A stretch of DNA of 64,000 bases. Origin: Montifringilla adamsi. Lineage: Eukaryota > Chordata > Aves > Passeriformes > Passeridae. The translations under genes were made by a program, and so were the position numbers. The notes under the pieces are model-generated. The model saw nothing but the letters and a program-made list of their open reading frames with translations, was not told where the DNA came from and searched no databases. Where the stretch lies: NCBI GenBank assembly GCA_017590115.1, contig JAGGNK010009114.1, positions 21,738,662-21,802,661 of the forward strand. The letters are read 5' to 3'. Each line of letters starts with the position of its first letter. The first letter of the stretch is position 1. Below are positions 50,915 through 63,900 of this stretch, in pieces.

Positions 50915-51222
50915 ACAGTCCAAGATCCCTGCAGGCAGCAGTGTGTGGTTTGAGTGCTGCCCTGGCCAGCAGACACATCCCTGTGGAAAGCTCAGCCTCT
51001 CCCTGCTGTTGCTTTCCAGTGGGCATTGGAGTTACAGCACTAATGGGATCTTTTGTTTAAAATGAGCATAAAAAAATCTCCATCACCAGGTACTGTGCAG
51101 TGACATTCAATTGCCAGCTCCGTGGGACTGCAGACAGAGCTGTTGAGTGTATCTTGAATGTTTCCCAAATATTAGGGATTTCTTTTTTCACCCTCCCCCA
51201 TAGGTTGATGGTTTTGTATTTA

Positions 51223-51304
51223 GTCTTTCCCTTTTCCCCCCTCCTTTTCTTTCTTCCTTTTTCACCTCTCCTTCCACCCTCCCCTTCTCTTTCTCTCTCT
51301 TTCT
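51223..51304. repeat. Polypyrimidine tract, about 82 bases
   Basis: Almost pure C/T on the + strand (only a few A), ending in CTTTCTCTCTCTTTCT. No acceptor AG with downstream coding sequence follows directly. Confidence 0.85.
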
Positions 51305-52017
51305 AATTTAAGCTAAATTGGTTCAGCTGTTTTTGATTTATGCAAGCATGGGGAAAATATGTTTTTCCCATAACTTCAGAATAAAATATGTGCACACTCA
51401 TAAGTCTAAGCTGGCTGGAGCTAGCAATGTCAAATTAGCTTGTTTATAGCTCTCACTGGGGAGTTCCAAGTTTTTGGAGAAAATTGGTTCCGTGCTTTTG
51501 AGTTCTGAATGCTCTGGAAGTCAGCGCTTTCATGTACACACATTAGGTGGGGTTTGTTTGATTTTTCTTCTCCTTCCCCTATGCTTTTAACCTGAATCAG
51601 CCTTTAAGCATGCATTGCTAGGAGACTCTTACATTCTGTTGAAGTGCTAAAGCACTTTGGTCACACATGGGTGCAGAGAGTAGAACGCTTTTCTTCCTTC
51701 TAAATAAATGTGTATAAGAACCAAAATGCAGCGGGGAATCTTGAATAATGCAAGCCTAGTGTTTCTAATGCAGTGTTAACCATGGGAAATGGTGAGTTTT
51801 CAGAAGGTTTGGACTTGTTTCAAAGACCTCTACCACAGTGTTTACAGCAGCTGCTAAATGTTGTTATGCTCTGTAGCACACGGTATCAAACAGGTGCACA
51901 GTAACCTGTAAGTGCTTTCAATGCAGTGATGCATTCCACCCTGTTGTGCCTGCATGATTTTGGGGAAACCCTGTGGGTACCAGCCCCCTGCCTGTCCCTG
52001 GGGCTGAATTTGTCCCT

Positions 52018-52034
52018 GCAGCAGCAGCAGCAGC
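52018..52034. repeat. (GCA)n microsatellite, 5 to 6 units
   Basis: Pure GCA repeat directly followed by 'cgtggcctcagcagcc'. It explains the poly-Gln and poly-Ala runs in overlapping chance ORFs on both strands. Confidence 0.9.
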
Positions 52035-53024
52035 CGTGGCCTCAGCAGCCTGGCCACAGCTCAGACCCTGCTGTTGGTACATATCCTGCTTTGGACAAGT
52101 ATTGGCTGATGTTAACTCTGGGAGGGCTAAAAATAAGCAAATTAACCTAACTATAAATCCCCTATGCAGGTTTTTAGCATTTCCTGGCCTCCTTGCTTGC
52201 AAAGAGCTTTGCTGGGGTGAAGACCTGGCTCCTCCTGAGGCTGTGCTCTGCCCCTCCCAGCCAGCACTGCCTCTTCCAGAGGGATGACTGGACTTCAGGA
52301 GAACAATCTTTTGAATCTTAGCATCTCCTTATTTATGTCTGCACACATTATTTCCTCCTTCCTCTGTTTAAGCTGATCCCTGTCTGTGCTCCAGTGCAAG
52401 CAGGAGGTGGTAGAAAATTTGATAGGGACCCCTAATGGCACAAAACAACTCAGAGCTGTTTTCACCAGAGAGGTGGCAAGCAAAGGAGCTGAAGGCTTTC
52501 TCTCTCTTTCTCACCTCACTACTCTGTGCCAGACACTGAGTGGAAGCCCTGATGCCTGGCCCTGCCCCTTTGCTCCCCAAAGGAAGGGGTGAGGAAAGAG
52601 GGGAGAATCACAGCTGGCAGAGGAAAAGGAATGCCAGGCTTGAGGCAGCTGATGAAAACCCCTGTAAGTGCAAAGACACATCCCAGGGAGGATGGGGCTC
52701 AGGATTTGAGGGGAACAGAGGGCATGCAATGGATGCTGGACAGCACAGCATGTCTCTATCCATGCACACTTCAGCACCTGCTCCCAATCCCTGGGGAAAC
52801 ATCTTTATTCTGCAGAGTTTAACTCAAGTGACTGCATTTGCATGTCCAGAAAGTAATTTAATTTTGTGCTGTTAACGTGCTGCATCTCTAATGTGAAATC
52901 TGAGAGCTGAACTTTGGCTTGGAAAGATGTTTCTTGAAGTTGTGCTGGGTGTATTTGTCATTTTCACATAACAGCAGTTTTTGGTAGCACATAAGCATCA
53001 CCTGCTTCTGTGCAAAGTGACAAA

Positions 53025-53240
53025 GGACAGGTTTAGATTAGATATGAGGGAGAAGTTCTTCACTGGGAAGGGATGAGGCACAGGCACAGGTTGCCTAGAG
53101 ATGCCCCATCCCTGGCTTCAAGGCCAGGTTTGATGGGACTTGGAGCACCCTGGTCTAGAGAAAGGTGCCCGTGGCAGGGGATTTGGAACACGATGATCTT
53201 TAAGGTCCTTTCCAACCCAAACCATCCTGTGATTCTGTGA
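53025..53240 (+). repeat. CR1 LINE 3' end, + strand
   Basis: The text runs through the typical CR1 3' region: an 'aggtttagattagatatgag' opening, 'gaagttcttcactg', 'aggccaggtttgatgggact', 'cctggtctagagaaaggtgc', 'atctttaaggtcctttccaa', and a tail ending 'gtgattctgtga'. It is truncated at the 5' side, as most CR1 copies are, and has no coding capacity. Confidence 0.9.
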
Positions 53241-56200
53241 AATGCATCCAAAATCACTCTCTATCATCGTTAACATTTATCATTGCTAATGAAATTACTT
53301 ACTTAATCATTTTAACCTTGATGCTACCCTGGATAAAAGACCTACGATGTATCTGAAAGGAATAACTACGCATTTGATACAGTTGAAAAGATAGCACTAA
53401 TTTATTTTAGTCTGATTTATGATTAGTGCTGCACTGTATGACGCACTCTGTGCTGCTCTGTACATCATTTAGGGCCCATAGGATAAATAATTGCTGTGCT
53501 CACCATCCCAGAAGCTGTGTGTGTGATGGCGTGATTTGAGTTTCCAAAAAATATGGGTGTGCTCCCACCATGGGGAGATGCTGAGCCATGAAAGGCTGAG
53601 GGTGGGGAGAAGAAACCAAGGAATGCCAGGTTTCAGCTCCATCAGAGCGACAGAAAAGGCTAAATCAGGATTTTTCAGTTATTTTCTTTCAAGAGAAGTC
53701 ACCTCCAGAATCTTTCCCTGTTGGCCACCAGAGTGAGAGCCCAGGGACAAGATTTCCCCAATAAAGGTGCTCAGGTTTAAAAGCTGCCTTTTTGCATTTG
53801 TGCTGGGCAGTGGTGATGGTGAAATGAGATACGCTGCATTATTTTTGGCTCTTAATTTCAATTTAGGATGGCTTTTTCAGCCATACCTTAATCACATAGT
53901 GCATCTCTAATCTACAGAGAGGACTGGATCATTAGGATAATTAGCAGCCATTAGGAGTATAGGATAATATCACTATAAAGCTGTGCAGATGTTCTGTATT
54001 TTTCAGGTCTCTGTCAAAGGAGGAAATTTAACATATGTCAAGTCCTATCTGTGATGTCTGCTTTATTCCTGTAGCATACAGGAAGCTTGGAGGGATTCAT
54101 TAAGCCAGATTCAGAATATCTTTTCCTTCCTTGTTTTCAAGTAAAAAAATGTGTTTTCTTCTAAAAAATCAGTAATTTTTCTCTTGCTCCATTACCTCCT
54201 CCCAGCATTTGGACTCAGAGGTATAAAACCATGAGCTCTTGGCTGTTGTTATCTCTCACTGAATTTCAACTTGCCTTTTTGTCTCACATTTATTCAGCCT
54301 GTGGTCATCAGTCCTGAATTACACAAGCCTGTCTAACCTGTCATATTTTACTTCAGGGAATGGCAGGGATGGCTCTGTGCAGCTGCTCCCATGTGTGGTA
54401 CCTGTGACACTGGGACTGGCCTTGTACACCCACACCTCCAGGCTGGGACAGCCGTCCCCACCACATGGTCACATTTTCAGTGAGAGTAATACCTGCGTGA
54501 CCCCTGATAGTTCTGGATAAATCTAGGTGCTGGGGATTTCATTCAACACATTCAATGCAATTCTTGTTGTTTTTTTTAAAAGAATCATAGCTGCTTTGTC
54601 ATGTTACAATACATAATTTCAGATTGCACTGTGTGGATTTTGCCTCCTTCTCTCAAAGGTATATTTTAAGGTTGTTGTCATTTTAGATAGCACCTTGAAA
54701 TAGATTTCCAGATGATTTGAATGGACACCAAAAGGTATTTTAAGTCTTAATGTTAGATTTAGTTCATATCTTTCACTCACTCTATCTCTGGCTTGAAAGA
54801 TACTTTCAAAATGCAGAGCTCTCGTCCTATATCCCCATGATTGGCACAAAGATTTAATAATCTCTTTTGTCTTTATGGCAGTTCCATTTGTAGCAATTTA
54901 AGCATCAGTCTCCAGTGAGCCTGAGTAAAGAAATTTATTTAATATGAGCCAGCTAAATATAATTTCCCATTTCTTTGATCTCCACTATTTTAATTTGCTT
55001 CTTATCAGGTACCTGTAGGGCTAATAGATACAGTTGATGGTGTGCTGCTTACGGACAGATCTCATTTAAGCTCCATGGATTATTGTTGGTGAGATATTGC
55101 AATATTCCTCTCATTATGGCTGTGGTGGTGTAGGTTAGAGATGCTGTTGCTAACAAACAACCTGCAGCTGTTTTGGGTAAGGGTTTTGCTTCTGAATCTT
55201 CTTCCAGAAACTTCTGTGAAATGTAAGGAAAGGACTGGATGAACATCTAGAGCAAGTGCCTGTTGAGTAACACCAAGGGTGCCTCAGTCACCTTCACGTG
55301 GGGGATTCTGGGGGTATTTGTGCTGTGTAGTCTCAGCTGTGAATTCAGACAGAGCATCCCTTCTTGAGCAGAGGAGATGAGGTAAGAACTGCGTGTGCCC
55401 ATCAGGTGTCCCAGCTGCCTGCTCTCACCTGCCTGTCTCCTCAGCCAGGGCCACCTTTTGCAAGCAAATTGCCTCCTGAAATGTCTTTCCTGAAGGCAGC
55501 TGGAGAAGAGGGGAGCACTGAAGCCTCCAGCTTTGCTTTTCTTTTGCTGCATCACTAAGAGCAGAGAGCAGCAAGAGGCAAATAGTGCTTCAAAATCCCA
55601 GGAGGAAAGCACCTCAGGAGCAAGTGTGAAGAGCAGGATGGAAGAGCCAGGCTCAATCAATGTTTTTGTGCTATTGCCAGCACCCACTGGAGATTCAGCT
55701 GCCTGCCTGACTCACCCTTTGAGGATGAGTGTTGAGAACTGGTGAGGGTAGCTCAGTGCCTGTGTCCTCCTCACCCATGCAAACCACCTGAGCAGGCCTT
55801 TGTAGAAGGAAAAAGCAGCTGCTCTTTCGTGCTGTGGATTTTGGTGCTTTTGTTCTGCAGTCTGGTAAGGACCTCGGTGCTCGTGAAGTAGAGATCAGGT
55901 GTGCACATGCACAAGTACATTACACTAATTAGAGCCAATTTGAAAACCAAACTCTTCTGCACTATTTAAAACACAATAAACAGCTTTGCTCCCTAAGTGT
56001 TAATCATCTCCTGCTGTTCAGCCTCTGAAGCTAAACCCCTCTATTCACTTCAAAACACTCTCAGTAACCAAGTGTGACATTGCGAAAAGGATTTTGAGGA
56101 CTTCAGTCTGGGAAATAGCAGATGTGTTTAGGAGAATGAAATCACCGAGGTCTTTGGAACTACAAAGAAACTGCAGGCAAGAGAAGGAGAAGAAATGAAA

Positions 56201-56303
56201 AAAACCGCAACCCTAGTCCATGTAAGTGGACATGCTCTAAAATTAGCAGGAGGCGAGGGAGAGGAGGTCTGTGCGTGCTCTGAAGAGTGTCTCCCCCAGG
56301 GAG

Positions 56304-56335
56304 CAGCTCCTGCAGCTCCTGCAGCTCCTGCAGCT
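56304..56335. repeat. CAGCTCCTG minisatellite, 3.5 copies
   Basis: The 9-bp unit CAGCTCCTG occurs three times in a row and a partial fourth follows (CAGCTGGGG). Because the unit is a multiple of three it yields Leu-Gln-Leu-type and Ala-Pro runs in chance ORFs on both strands. Confidence 0.9.
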
Positions 56336-57373
56336 GGGGATGGGGGTGCTGCTGGGGCCTGGGACCCTCCCTGGTGTGAGGCTTGCAGGTGATATCCAGA
56401 GGCACAGGGAGCCATCCAGTCTCTCCCAGCCCTCTCAGCCACTCTGGAGCTCAGATTCTGCCACGCCATCAGCGCTGGGAGATGGAGTGTGTTATTAAGC
56501 TGAACCTAGGCATAAAGAAAGGGCTGAGAAATTGCTGCAATCGCTGACCCATGCGTTTATTATAATTGAGTCCATTAGCCTTAATTTTATAATTTCTACA
56601 TTAGCTCTTCAGGTTTACAAATGGCCTTAATTGCTTCATGGAGGGAGTTGGGCTTTAACAAAGCTAAATGCCTGAAAACTGTATCAGTTACATCAGAATC
56701 ACTGGGTTCGTTTGTAACATAATGCCTCCAATTTAGATCAAGCAAATTGTTTAGAAAATGCATTGTTGAAGCATCAAAGTTACTTAAAGTGATTCTAGCT
56801 AGGAAGAAAAAACCCCAAACCTCAACTGGAAGTTTTCCCAGGCAGATTCCTCCCTATGCATGCTAAGCATTGATTTTAAGCACTATTTTACTGCTTACAA
56901 AAGGTGTTAGCATGCAAACATCAAACCTGATATTATCTCTCTTGACTAAGAGTAGATTCTCTGTATCAAAGTTCTCATCCAGAATTTGGGGGTCATTCTC
57001 TGGAATTTTCATGGCAGTCTGTGAAGTTCAATATTGATAGTATAATCTTTGTTGTAGCTTTCTTTTGGAGCTGATGGAAGGATGTTTCAGTTTCTATTCC
57101 CACATCCCTAGCTGATGAGGGACGTCTAGATGGGACATGTTTAATCTAGAGGTGCATATTACAGGTTTTGGAAAACATGTTCTTAGGGGATATTGCTGGA
57201 AAGTTCCAAATGCCTAATCTTTATTTATTTGTACAAATCTAGAGGACAGTTCCTCCAGTCCAATCACAGATGTGAAGTGGTTCCAGAGGGCTGATGGGCT
57301 CTGCCTAGTGGAGACAGCTGTAAGGAAGTAGACAATGAAACCTCAGTTGTCTTTCAGCTCGTATTGTTGTGGG

Positions 57374-57400
57374 CTTTTTTGGTTTTGGTTTTTTGTTTTT
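57374..57400. repeat. T/G low-complexity tract
   Basis: T-runs separated by GG or G (TTTTTTGGTTTTGGTTTTTT and onward). A simple-sequence tract with no flanking element recognised. Confidence 0.8.
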
Positions 57401-59723
57401 AAATGCATAGAAATGCAAAAAAGAAACCCCATCACTTTTAAAACCTTACTTTTCTTTTGAGTACATTACTGAGAGTTGAATTCAGTCCAGCTGGCACATT
57501 GCCTCAAACGGTTGTTGCTGGTGTCCATCTCCCAACAGGAATCTTTTCTGATTTTTTTTCCTCATTATTGAGAAATGCCAGGCTCTGACACTGAAATGCC
57601 TTTGATGTTAATAGCTGCAAGGTGAATATTTTCCCTGCAATTTTGCTGTTTGGCCTCCTGCACAGGTAGCATTTCCTGAAGGCACTGTGGAGTTCACCAA
57701 CAGTGAGCAGGGTCAGCTGCTGTGCTCACAAAATTCCTGCTGTGGTCAACTTCTTAGAGCGAGTTGTTAAGACTGAAATTTTACTTCTGAATGCTTTTAT
57801 TCAAAGTAGGAAGGGACATGAATTAGAAGTTGTAGTTGTCTTATCTTTATCTAGAGGAAATAAATTGAGAGGAATAGAAAAACAAGGCTTGAAAAGTAAT
57901 TTATTCAAAAGAAAAGAGAATTTTGCATATTTGGGGCTATTAATATGCAGCAGTAGTGTCTGTGCTTGAGAAGAAAGTGAACACAGTGACTTCAGCAGAC
58001 AGCTCTGGTGCAGCACGTGACACTATGGTGTGTTTGATTGTCAGTAGTACTCCGTGACAGACGTGGAATTGGGACAGGAAGACCAAGTGACACATGTTTT
58101 TATGTGAACATTCCTTTTCAGACCTGGGTGCTTGATTGAAGCTTAGAAACTGAACTCAGTTCTAAAGCAGGCAGCAACATGAGGTGTAGCTGGATTAAAA
58201 ACCTTTTTGCCTTCTACCTTCTATTTCAAAATATCAGTGCTTTTCTCCTCTTCTGCACTAGGATGAGCTCTCTCCACATCCCCTCCCTTCTTACTCCCCT
58301 AAAAGAAACCCTCCTCTATGAATAATTTGATGTTGGGGGTATTGTTGAAGACAAACAGCAGAGGCTGTGACCTAGTCTGAACTCTCACATTATTGGCTAT
58401 TTTGAGGTTGAGTCTCTCTGGCTACATCAGAAATTTCCCCTGTGACTGTACAATCTTTTCCTAGAGAAAGTTTCTTTTAAAACTATTCACATATTTCTAT
58501 AAAAACTTACATTGAATGCATGCATTTGCCAAGGTCAGGAGAGGAGAAAACAGACCTCAGATAGAGAATCCTATGGAGTTCTGGTCCCTGTGGGGCCTAG
58601 GTTATTTTCAGAGAATGTGGATCTGTTTAATGTGATTTTTTTTTATTATACTTTAAACAACTTATTTTGTTGCTTACTCAGTTAGCTACAAGTCTGAAAT
58701 ACCACATTTTTCCCCCCAGAAATGGGAAAAAAGAAAAACCCAAATCCAGACCACCTCAGACAACGAATGTGTGGATATCAGACAATATTTCAGAGAGTGG
58801 TGATTTTAAAGGTGTCACCCATGAATTGTAGCATTCATGTGCAGGTGAGCTCTGCTGCCCTTCACATTTATGGGGCTGCATTACTAAAAACAGGGGGAGT
58901 GGAGGGAATCTTGCCGGGAGTAGCTGTCTCTGCTGTCACTGTACCAATTTCCACTGTCTAATCTTTCACCTCCACAGCCTCCATGAGAGGCTGCAGTCCC
59001 CTGAGGTGCAGCACAGCAGCTATTTCCCAGTGTGTGAGGATGTGGCCCAAACCCATTAAATCTTTCAGCTCAGTTTTTTCCTGTTTATCTGCTGGCCTGG
59101 AGGTTATAGCATAAATTTGTCCTAAGGCCACTGAAGGCCTCTTCAGTTACAAGCAGTGGAAGGAGTCAAAGAGTCCATTTAAACTGTGCATGACCCTTTT
59201 GTCTTGGTCACTGACTTCATTTCATCAAGCTTGGCTTTATTTTTGTAAAAGACTGCAATGGTAGAAACTATAAATATTAAAGATTTAGAGAAAAGGGAAA
59301 GTGACAGGACACAAAGGGTTTCATTGAGGATGTGTAAAGACCAGAAAGGCAGTTTCCTCCTTTTTCCTTTTTTTTCCCCTTTTCCCAGCAGGGAAACGAG
59401 CAATAAGAGTGAAGTTAGGTGGGCTTCTTGAAGTTTTACAGTACATCTCCACGGAGTAAAAAACACGTGCAGAATTACAGGAATCTCTGGGAGAGAAATG
59501 AATATAGGTGATAGTCGTGACAGGGCTGAAAACAGCCTGTTTGATTTGCAAGCAGTGGCAGTACAGATGGTAATGCTCAGATTGGATGCTTTGATGGGAT
59601 GATTTGTGCTGCATCCTTTGATGTCTGATAACAATCAACACCCTTTTATATCTAATAATACAGAAGCATCAGCCAGAAGCTGTGATTGAATCCTGGTAAA
59701 CACGAGCCACAGGGCCAAGCCCA

Positions 59724-59749
59724 TCCTCCTCCTCCTCCTCCTCCTCCTG
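59724..59749. repeat. (TCC)n microsatellite, about 8.5 units
   Basis: Uninterrupted TCC repeat in an otherwise unique stretch. It explains the glutamate run in a minus-strand ORF over this position. Confidence 0.95.
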
Positions 59750-60663
59750 CAGCCCTCCTGCCCTGCTGGATCTCATCTGCCTGAGCCCTGGTTTGTGTAG
59801 AAACAGCTTGGAAAGGTTTGTGTGTGGGTTTAGTTTCCCCACGGCAGTGCTGTGAGCTGGATACCCCACAATTAACTGAGGGAACATCGTATCCCAGCCA
59901 GTCTTAGATCCACTGCACCACCAGGCCGTGGAGAAATGGTTTTACTGCAGTTCTTGATTTTTCCAAGTTCCCTTCACTGAGACCCAGAAAAATCTGGCAC
60001 TGTGGTTTTTGAGGCACCAAGGGTTAGGTGTTCTTTGGTACTCACCTCCCTAAGAGGATTTTGGGTGAAAGGAAGAGCCCCATCCTGGATGCTGAAGGAA
60101 ATGAGTCCCTGGATATGAGCCCAGTTAATTCCAGATTGGAGAGTCAAGGTGAACCCATGTGTGATGTCCCTTGGTGTGTCACCATGCCAGCTGAGCTTTG
60201 CAGCTCCTGTGCATTGAGTGATAGAGGCTTGAGAGGCCTTTACTTGCAGCTCTCCCAGGACTTTTTGGATAAAAGTCTGACAGACACAATCTTTGGAAAT
60301 TAAAATTTTGGTTTTAAATGGAGCACTTGGTTCTTGTACTGAGAAAATAGAGGGGTCCAAGACAAATATCTCTGCCAGAAACCCATGACTTGTAGAAGGT
60401 AGAATTGCAGATGAGCTTCCTAGAGCCTCAGGGGTTTCCTTCAGGCTTCTGAGCAATGAAGCAAACGTAATACAAGATGAGTGTTCCCAAGAAACTGGAA
60501 AAATGGTCACTTTTTGTAGCAGTGGGCTTTTCTCTGGAGTGTGGTGGTGACTTTGGGGGATTCAATAAACCAACCCCCATGGAAATGATGTCAGGGTGGA
60601 CATAGTGATGGTTACACCAGAGCATCAGGACTGCCTCCATACTTATCCCAGCATAATGAAAGT

Positions 60664-60988
60664 GGAGAGGGGATGTGAACTGCTGTCTATAAATACATCA
60701 GAGAAGTAAACATCAGGGAGAGAAGGGAAAGGAGCTGGTTCAGCTAGAGGACAGTGCTGGCACGAGAACAAATTGGTAATAAACTGGCTGTGAATAAATT
60801 TGAGATGGAAATTAGAAGCAGCTTTCTAATCAGTTAAAAGGTGAGGTTCTGGAAAAGCCTTTCACTGGGATTTTGGGGGCAAAACCCTACCTATTTTGCA
60901 GATGGATCTTAATCAATGTATTAATGTGATTGTATGATGTGGTTGTCTCTGATATCAAGGGACAGGGCTCCTTGACCTGCACATCCCT
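60664..60988 (+). repeat. Ancient CR1/L3-type LINE 3' end, + strand
   Basis: It contains 'ctgtctataaatacatcaga', 'gctggcacgagaacaaattg', 'taataaactggctgtgaata', 'gatggaaattagaagcagct', 'aggttctggaaaagcctttc' and a final 'gattgtatgatgtggttgtc'. This order of phrases is that of an old amniote CR1 subfamily 3' end, clearly different from the younger CR1 copies at 26.3 and 53.0 kb. It is diverged and non-coding. Confidence 0.75.
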
Positions 60989-63900
60989 TTAGTGCTGTGT
61001 TCCTACATGTTATATTTAGTAATTCCTTCTGAATTGCCAACGTGCACTGAGCACAGAGAAATGCTGCATTCTTCTGATGCAATGCTATTTTTCAAAGAGC
61101 ATATCAGACTGTAAAGGCACAGGGATGAGGACAGTGCTGGGTACCCTTTTATTTAACCTACTTTGAAATGAAACCCGGGTGCTAAACGGCTTTAGTCACT
61201 CAGAGGATATTGGCCATATCTCTCCACACTCCATTGCTAATTTAATTTCTGAAACTTGTGCTTCCAAAAAATATTGGCTGCTTAGGACTGGAAGTGGTAG
61301 AGGATATATAATATTCAAGGTTGCTCTATGATTAAGGACAGCAAGGTGCCATCACATACTCTAGGTGTTAGAACAGCCTTGTCCACAAAAAGATCATTAC
61401 TCTTCTACTTCCCATGGTGGTAGACACTTCAAGCAATAGAGAGAGCAATTTCTTACTTAAAAATTGGTATACTGGTTTTCCCTCTAGCACCTGGAACCGC
61501 CACTCTGGGATCCCTCCCTTCTGATGGGCTCTTTGACAATTGCAATGGAAAAAGGAGTTGGCTGCTAAAAAAAGCCCCAGACCCCTCTCCCTAGTTTTCT
61601 ACTTGGGAATGTGAGTTTTAAAATGAATCCTCTGAGTCTGACTGAGTGTGATTGGCACCTGCCATGGATACAGTGAGGAGAGAAAAGACCTCAGTTCCCA
61701 ACAGGAGAAAACCAACACCTTGCAAAAAGCTATTCTTTTCCCGTATTCATCATCTCTCAGACTTCTCAACAATAGCTAAATAACAGGAAACAAATTCTGT
61801 ATTCTGAGGCTGCTTTCTGAAATGCCAAAAAGCAAATCAACAGCCTGGCTCTTCCTAGGGTAAGAAGTCTCAGAATTTAAGTCAGGCTATGATGAATATA
61901 TCATAATGCTGAAATTCCAGCAATGATTACTGTGTAAACATTATAAACAACTATTCTGAGGGAGTAATTTTTTTTGTATTGTACAGAGTGCTTTGGTTGT
62001 GACTGTCAGCAGAGTCTAATACTGATCCCAAACCTCATTTTTATTTTAAAAAAAGGTGTTATAAGCAGATCAAAGAATGTGAGAGAAGAAAGAACTCTAA
62101 ATAGAACCACACACAGGTTTAGAAAATATCCTCTGCACGGAGGATTTGCAGTTATGAAATGCAATTTGTTTGTGTAGGTTTTAAAGGATTCTGTGCAGCT
62201 TATTGACTTTTGTGTGTAACAAAGCATTTTGCATTTGATCACTGAATTCTGCTTTGCACCCCGGGGTGGTGGGAAGCACGGCGTGGCAAAGATCTGCCGG
62301 TGCTGGCAGGCGTGAAAGTGCGGGGGTAACGCTCCTACCAGTCAGATCTATTTTGTGTCTCCAGTTGATAATTGCCTCAAATTTTGACAGAGCTGTGATA
62401 CATCAGGTTTGTGACACGTCTGCCAATTGCGTCTGCAGCACACACAGTGCAAGTGCTCTGCTCAGGTGCAGGGGTTGCTGGGCTGGGGCTGTGCTGGCAG
62501 TGGGTGCTCGCTCAGAGCACTCTGAATTAGCACTCCCATCAGCAGGAAGGAACAGTAATCTGCTGCAATGACTGGGGATTAGCCCCAGATTTCTATATGT
62601 TCTAGTCCCTTTAAACAAATTATCATTTTTTGATGTTGGAGTCTGTTTTCCTTCTAGCCACGGGGAAGTGTTAGGAGGGAAAACCCAAATTAAATTGTTT
62701 TGCAGGACTTTAAATTTGGAGTACAGTTCCATCTGATGCTCTTATTCTCTGAACTGTAAGAATGACTTCACAAAATGTAGTTTGTTGAGCATAATATGCA
62801 AATGCTTTTTTGTTTTTGTTTTTTTAAGTCTCTGTTTTTCCAGCAGAAGAAAGGAAGTGCAGACTGATGCATGCTTAGGACCCAAAATGGAAAGTAATCT
62901 CTCAAACCATAAACATATCTTTTAATGTAGGCACATCTCATTTCATTACCTGCCAGAACAAATTAATGTGTTTGAGCATCTCTGTTTGGTGATGCTGATA
63001 CTACTCTTGAGTCCTTCAGTATCTACTCTGTGCCCTTTGCAGCCTGGTGCTCCAACAACAGCAAACTGAGCTTGTGTAAGAGCCCAGCTGAGGGATTTTG
63101 ACACAAGAAGTTATTTCTGAAAAACACAATGCTGAACTAATCTACCATGGAGCAGTCTCCTGCTGCAATGAATTTCCCTGTCCCTTGGCAGAGGCTCCTT
63201 AGGAAAAGGGAGAGAGAGGGTTTCAAAGCATTGCTTTGAGGGTGCTACAGGGAGAGGTGCTGCTGCAGGATGGGGTAGGGAGAGGCACCACTGGGACCAC
63301 AGCTCTGCTCTGCCCCACATCTGTAAATTCCCCAGTAAGGAGCCCATCCCAGAAAACTGTATTGGGCTTTTGATTTTCAGAGGGAGATTGAGCAGAGAGG
63401 GGCTAAGATTTAACTTGGGCACAGGCCCCTGGAAATAAATGCTCAAGGATGACCAGCAAATGCTGTAAAGTATCTCTCCTTGGAGGCACAATCCTCTGGG
63501 TTGCTGTTGCTGTAGTTAAACCCACTTCCTTGGAGTACATGAATCCTGTTCTCATTTCAATGGTAAAAAGTGTCAGTATTACAAATGTGCAGCCCTGAAG
63601 CTCACAGCAGCCCTGGATGTATAATACCAGGTGCCATTTTGTAGGTATAATGATGAATTTTAAAAAGGAATGTAAGCAGCCGAATACTGCAGGAATTTCT
63701 GTAGGGATTTGAAAGATTTCTGGAGTAAGCTGAGTTTGGATTTGCAGATGGTAAGTGTGAGGAGATGCCTGGGACAGAGCAGGAATAGCTAATGAAAGCC
63801 AAGAAGAGTGGAAGGAAGCCAGAGGGCAGGTGGGCTCCAAGGTCTCATTTGCTGCTGAGGAGTCAGCGTTGAGGAGGAGCAGAGTGCAAACTCTGTGCCA

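Larger units (their letters stand above)
43469..53024. other. Intron 1 segment: no gene recognised
   Basis: Contains the hairpins at 47.9 and 48.05 kb, the CpG cluster at 50.86 kb, the pyrimidine tract at 51.2 kb and the GCA repeat at 52.0 kb. The 224-codon minus-strand ORF at 48194-48868 overlaps opposite-strand ORFs and shows no domain. Confidence 0.6.
53241..60663. other. Intron 1 segment: no gene recognised
   Basis: Contains the 9-bp minisatellite at 56.3 kb, a T/G tract at 57.4 kb and the TCC repeat at 59.7 kb. AT-rich blocks such as 56500-56960 have the texture of conserved noncoding elements but cannot be tested here. Confidence 0.6.

Noticed and set aside
59974..60510. 178-codon minus-strand ORF
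   Set aside because: Composition is protein-like but no family is recognised; an overlapping + strand ORF exists and the old CR1 element starts nearby, so it may be part of a decayed repeat.
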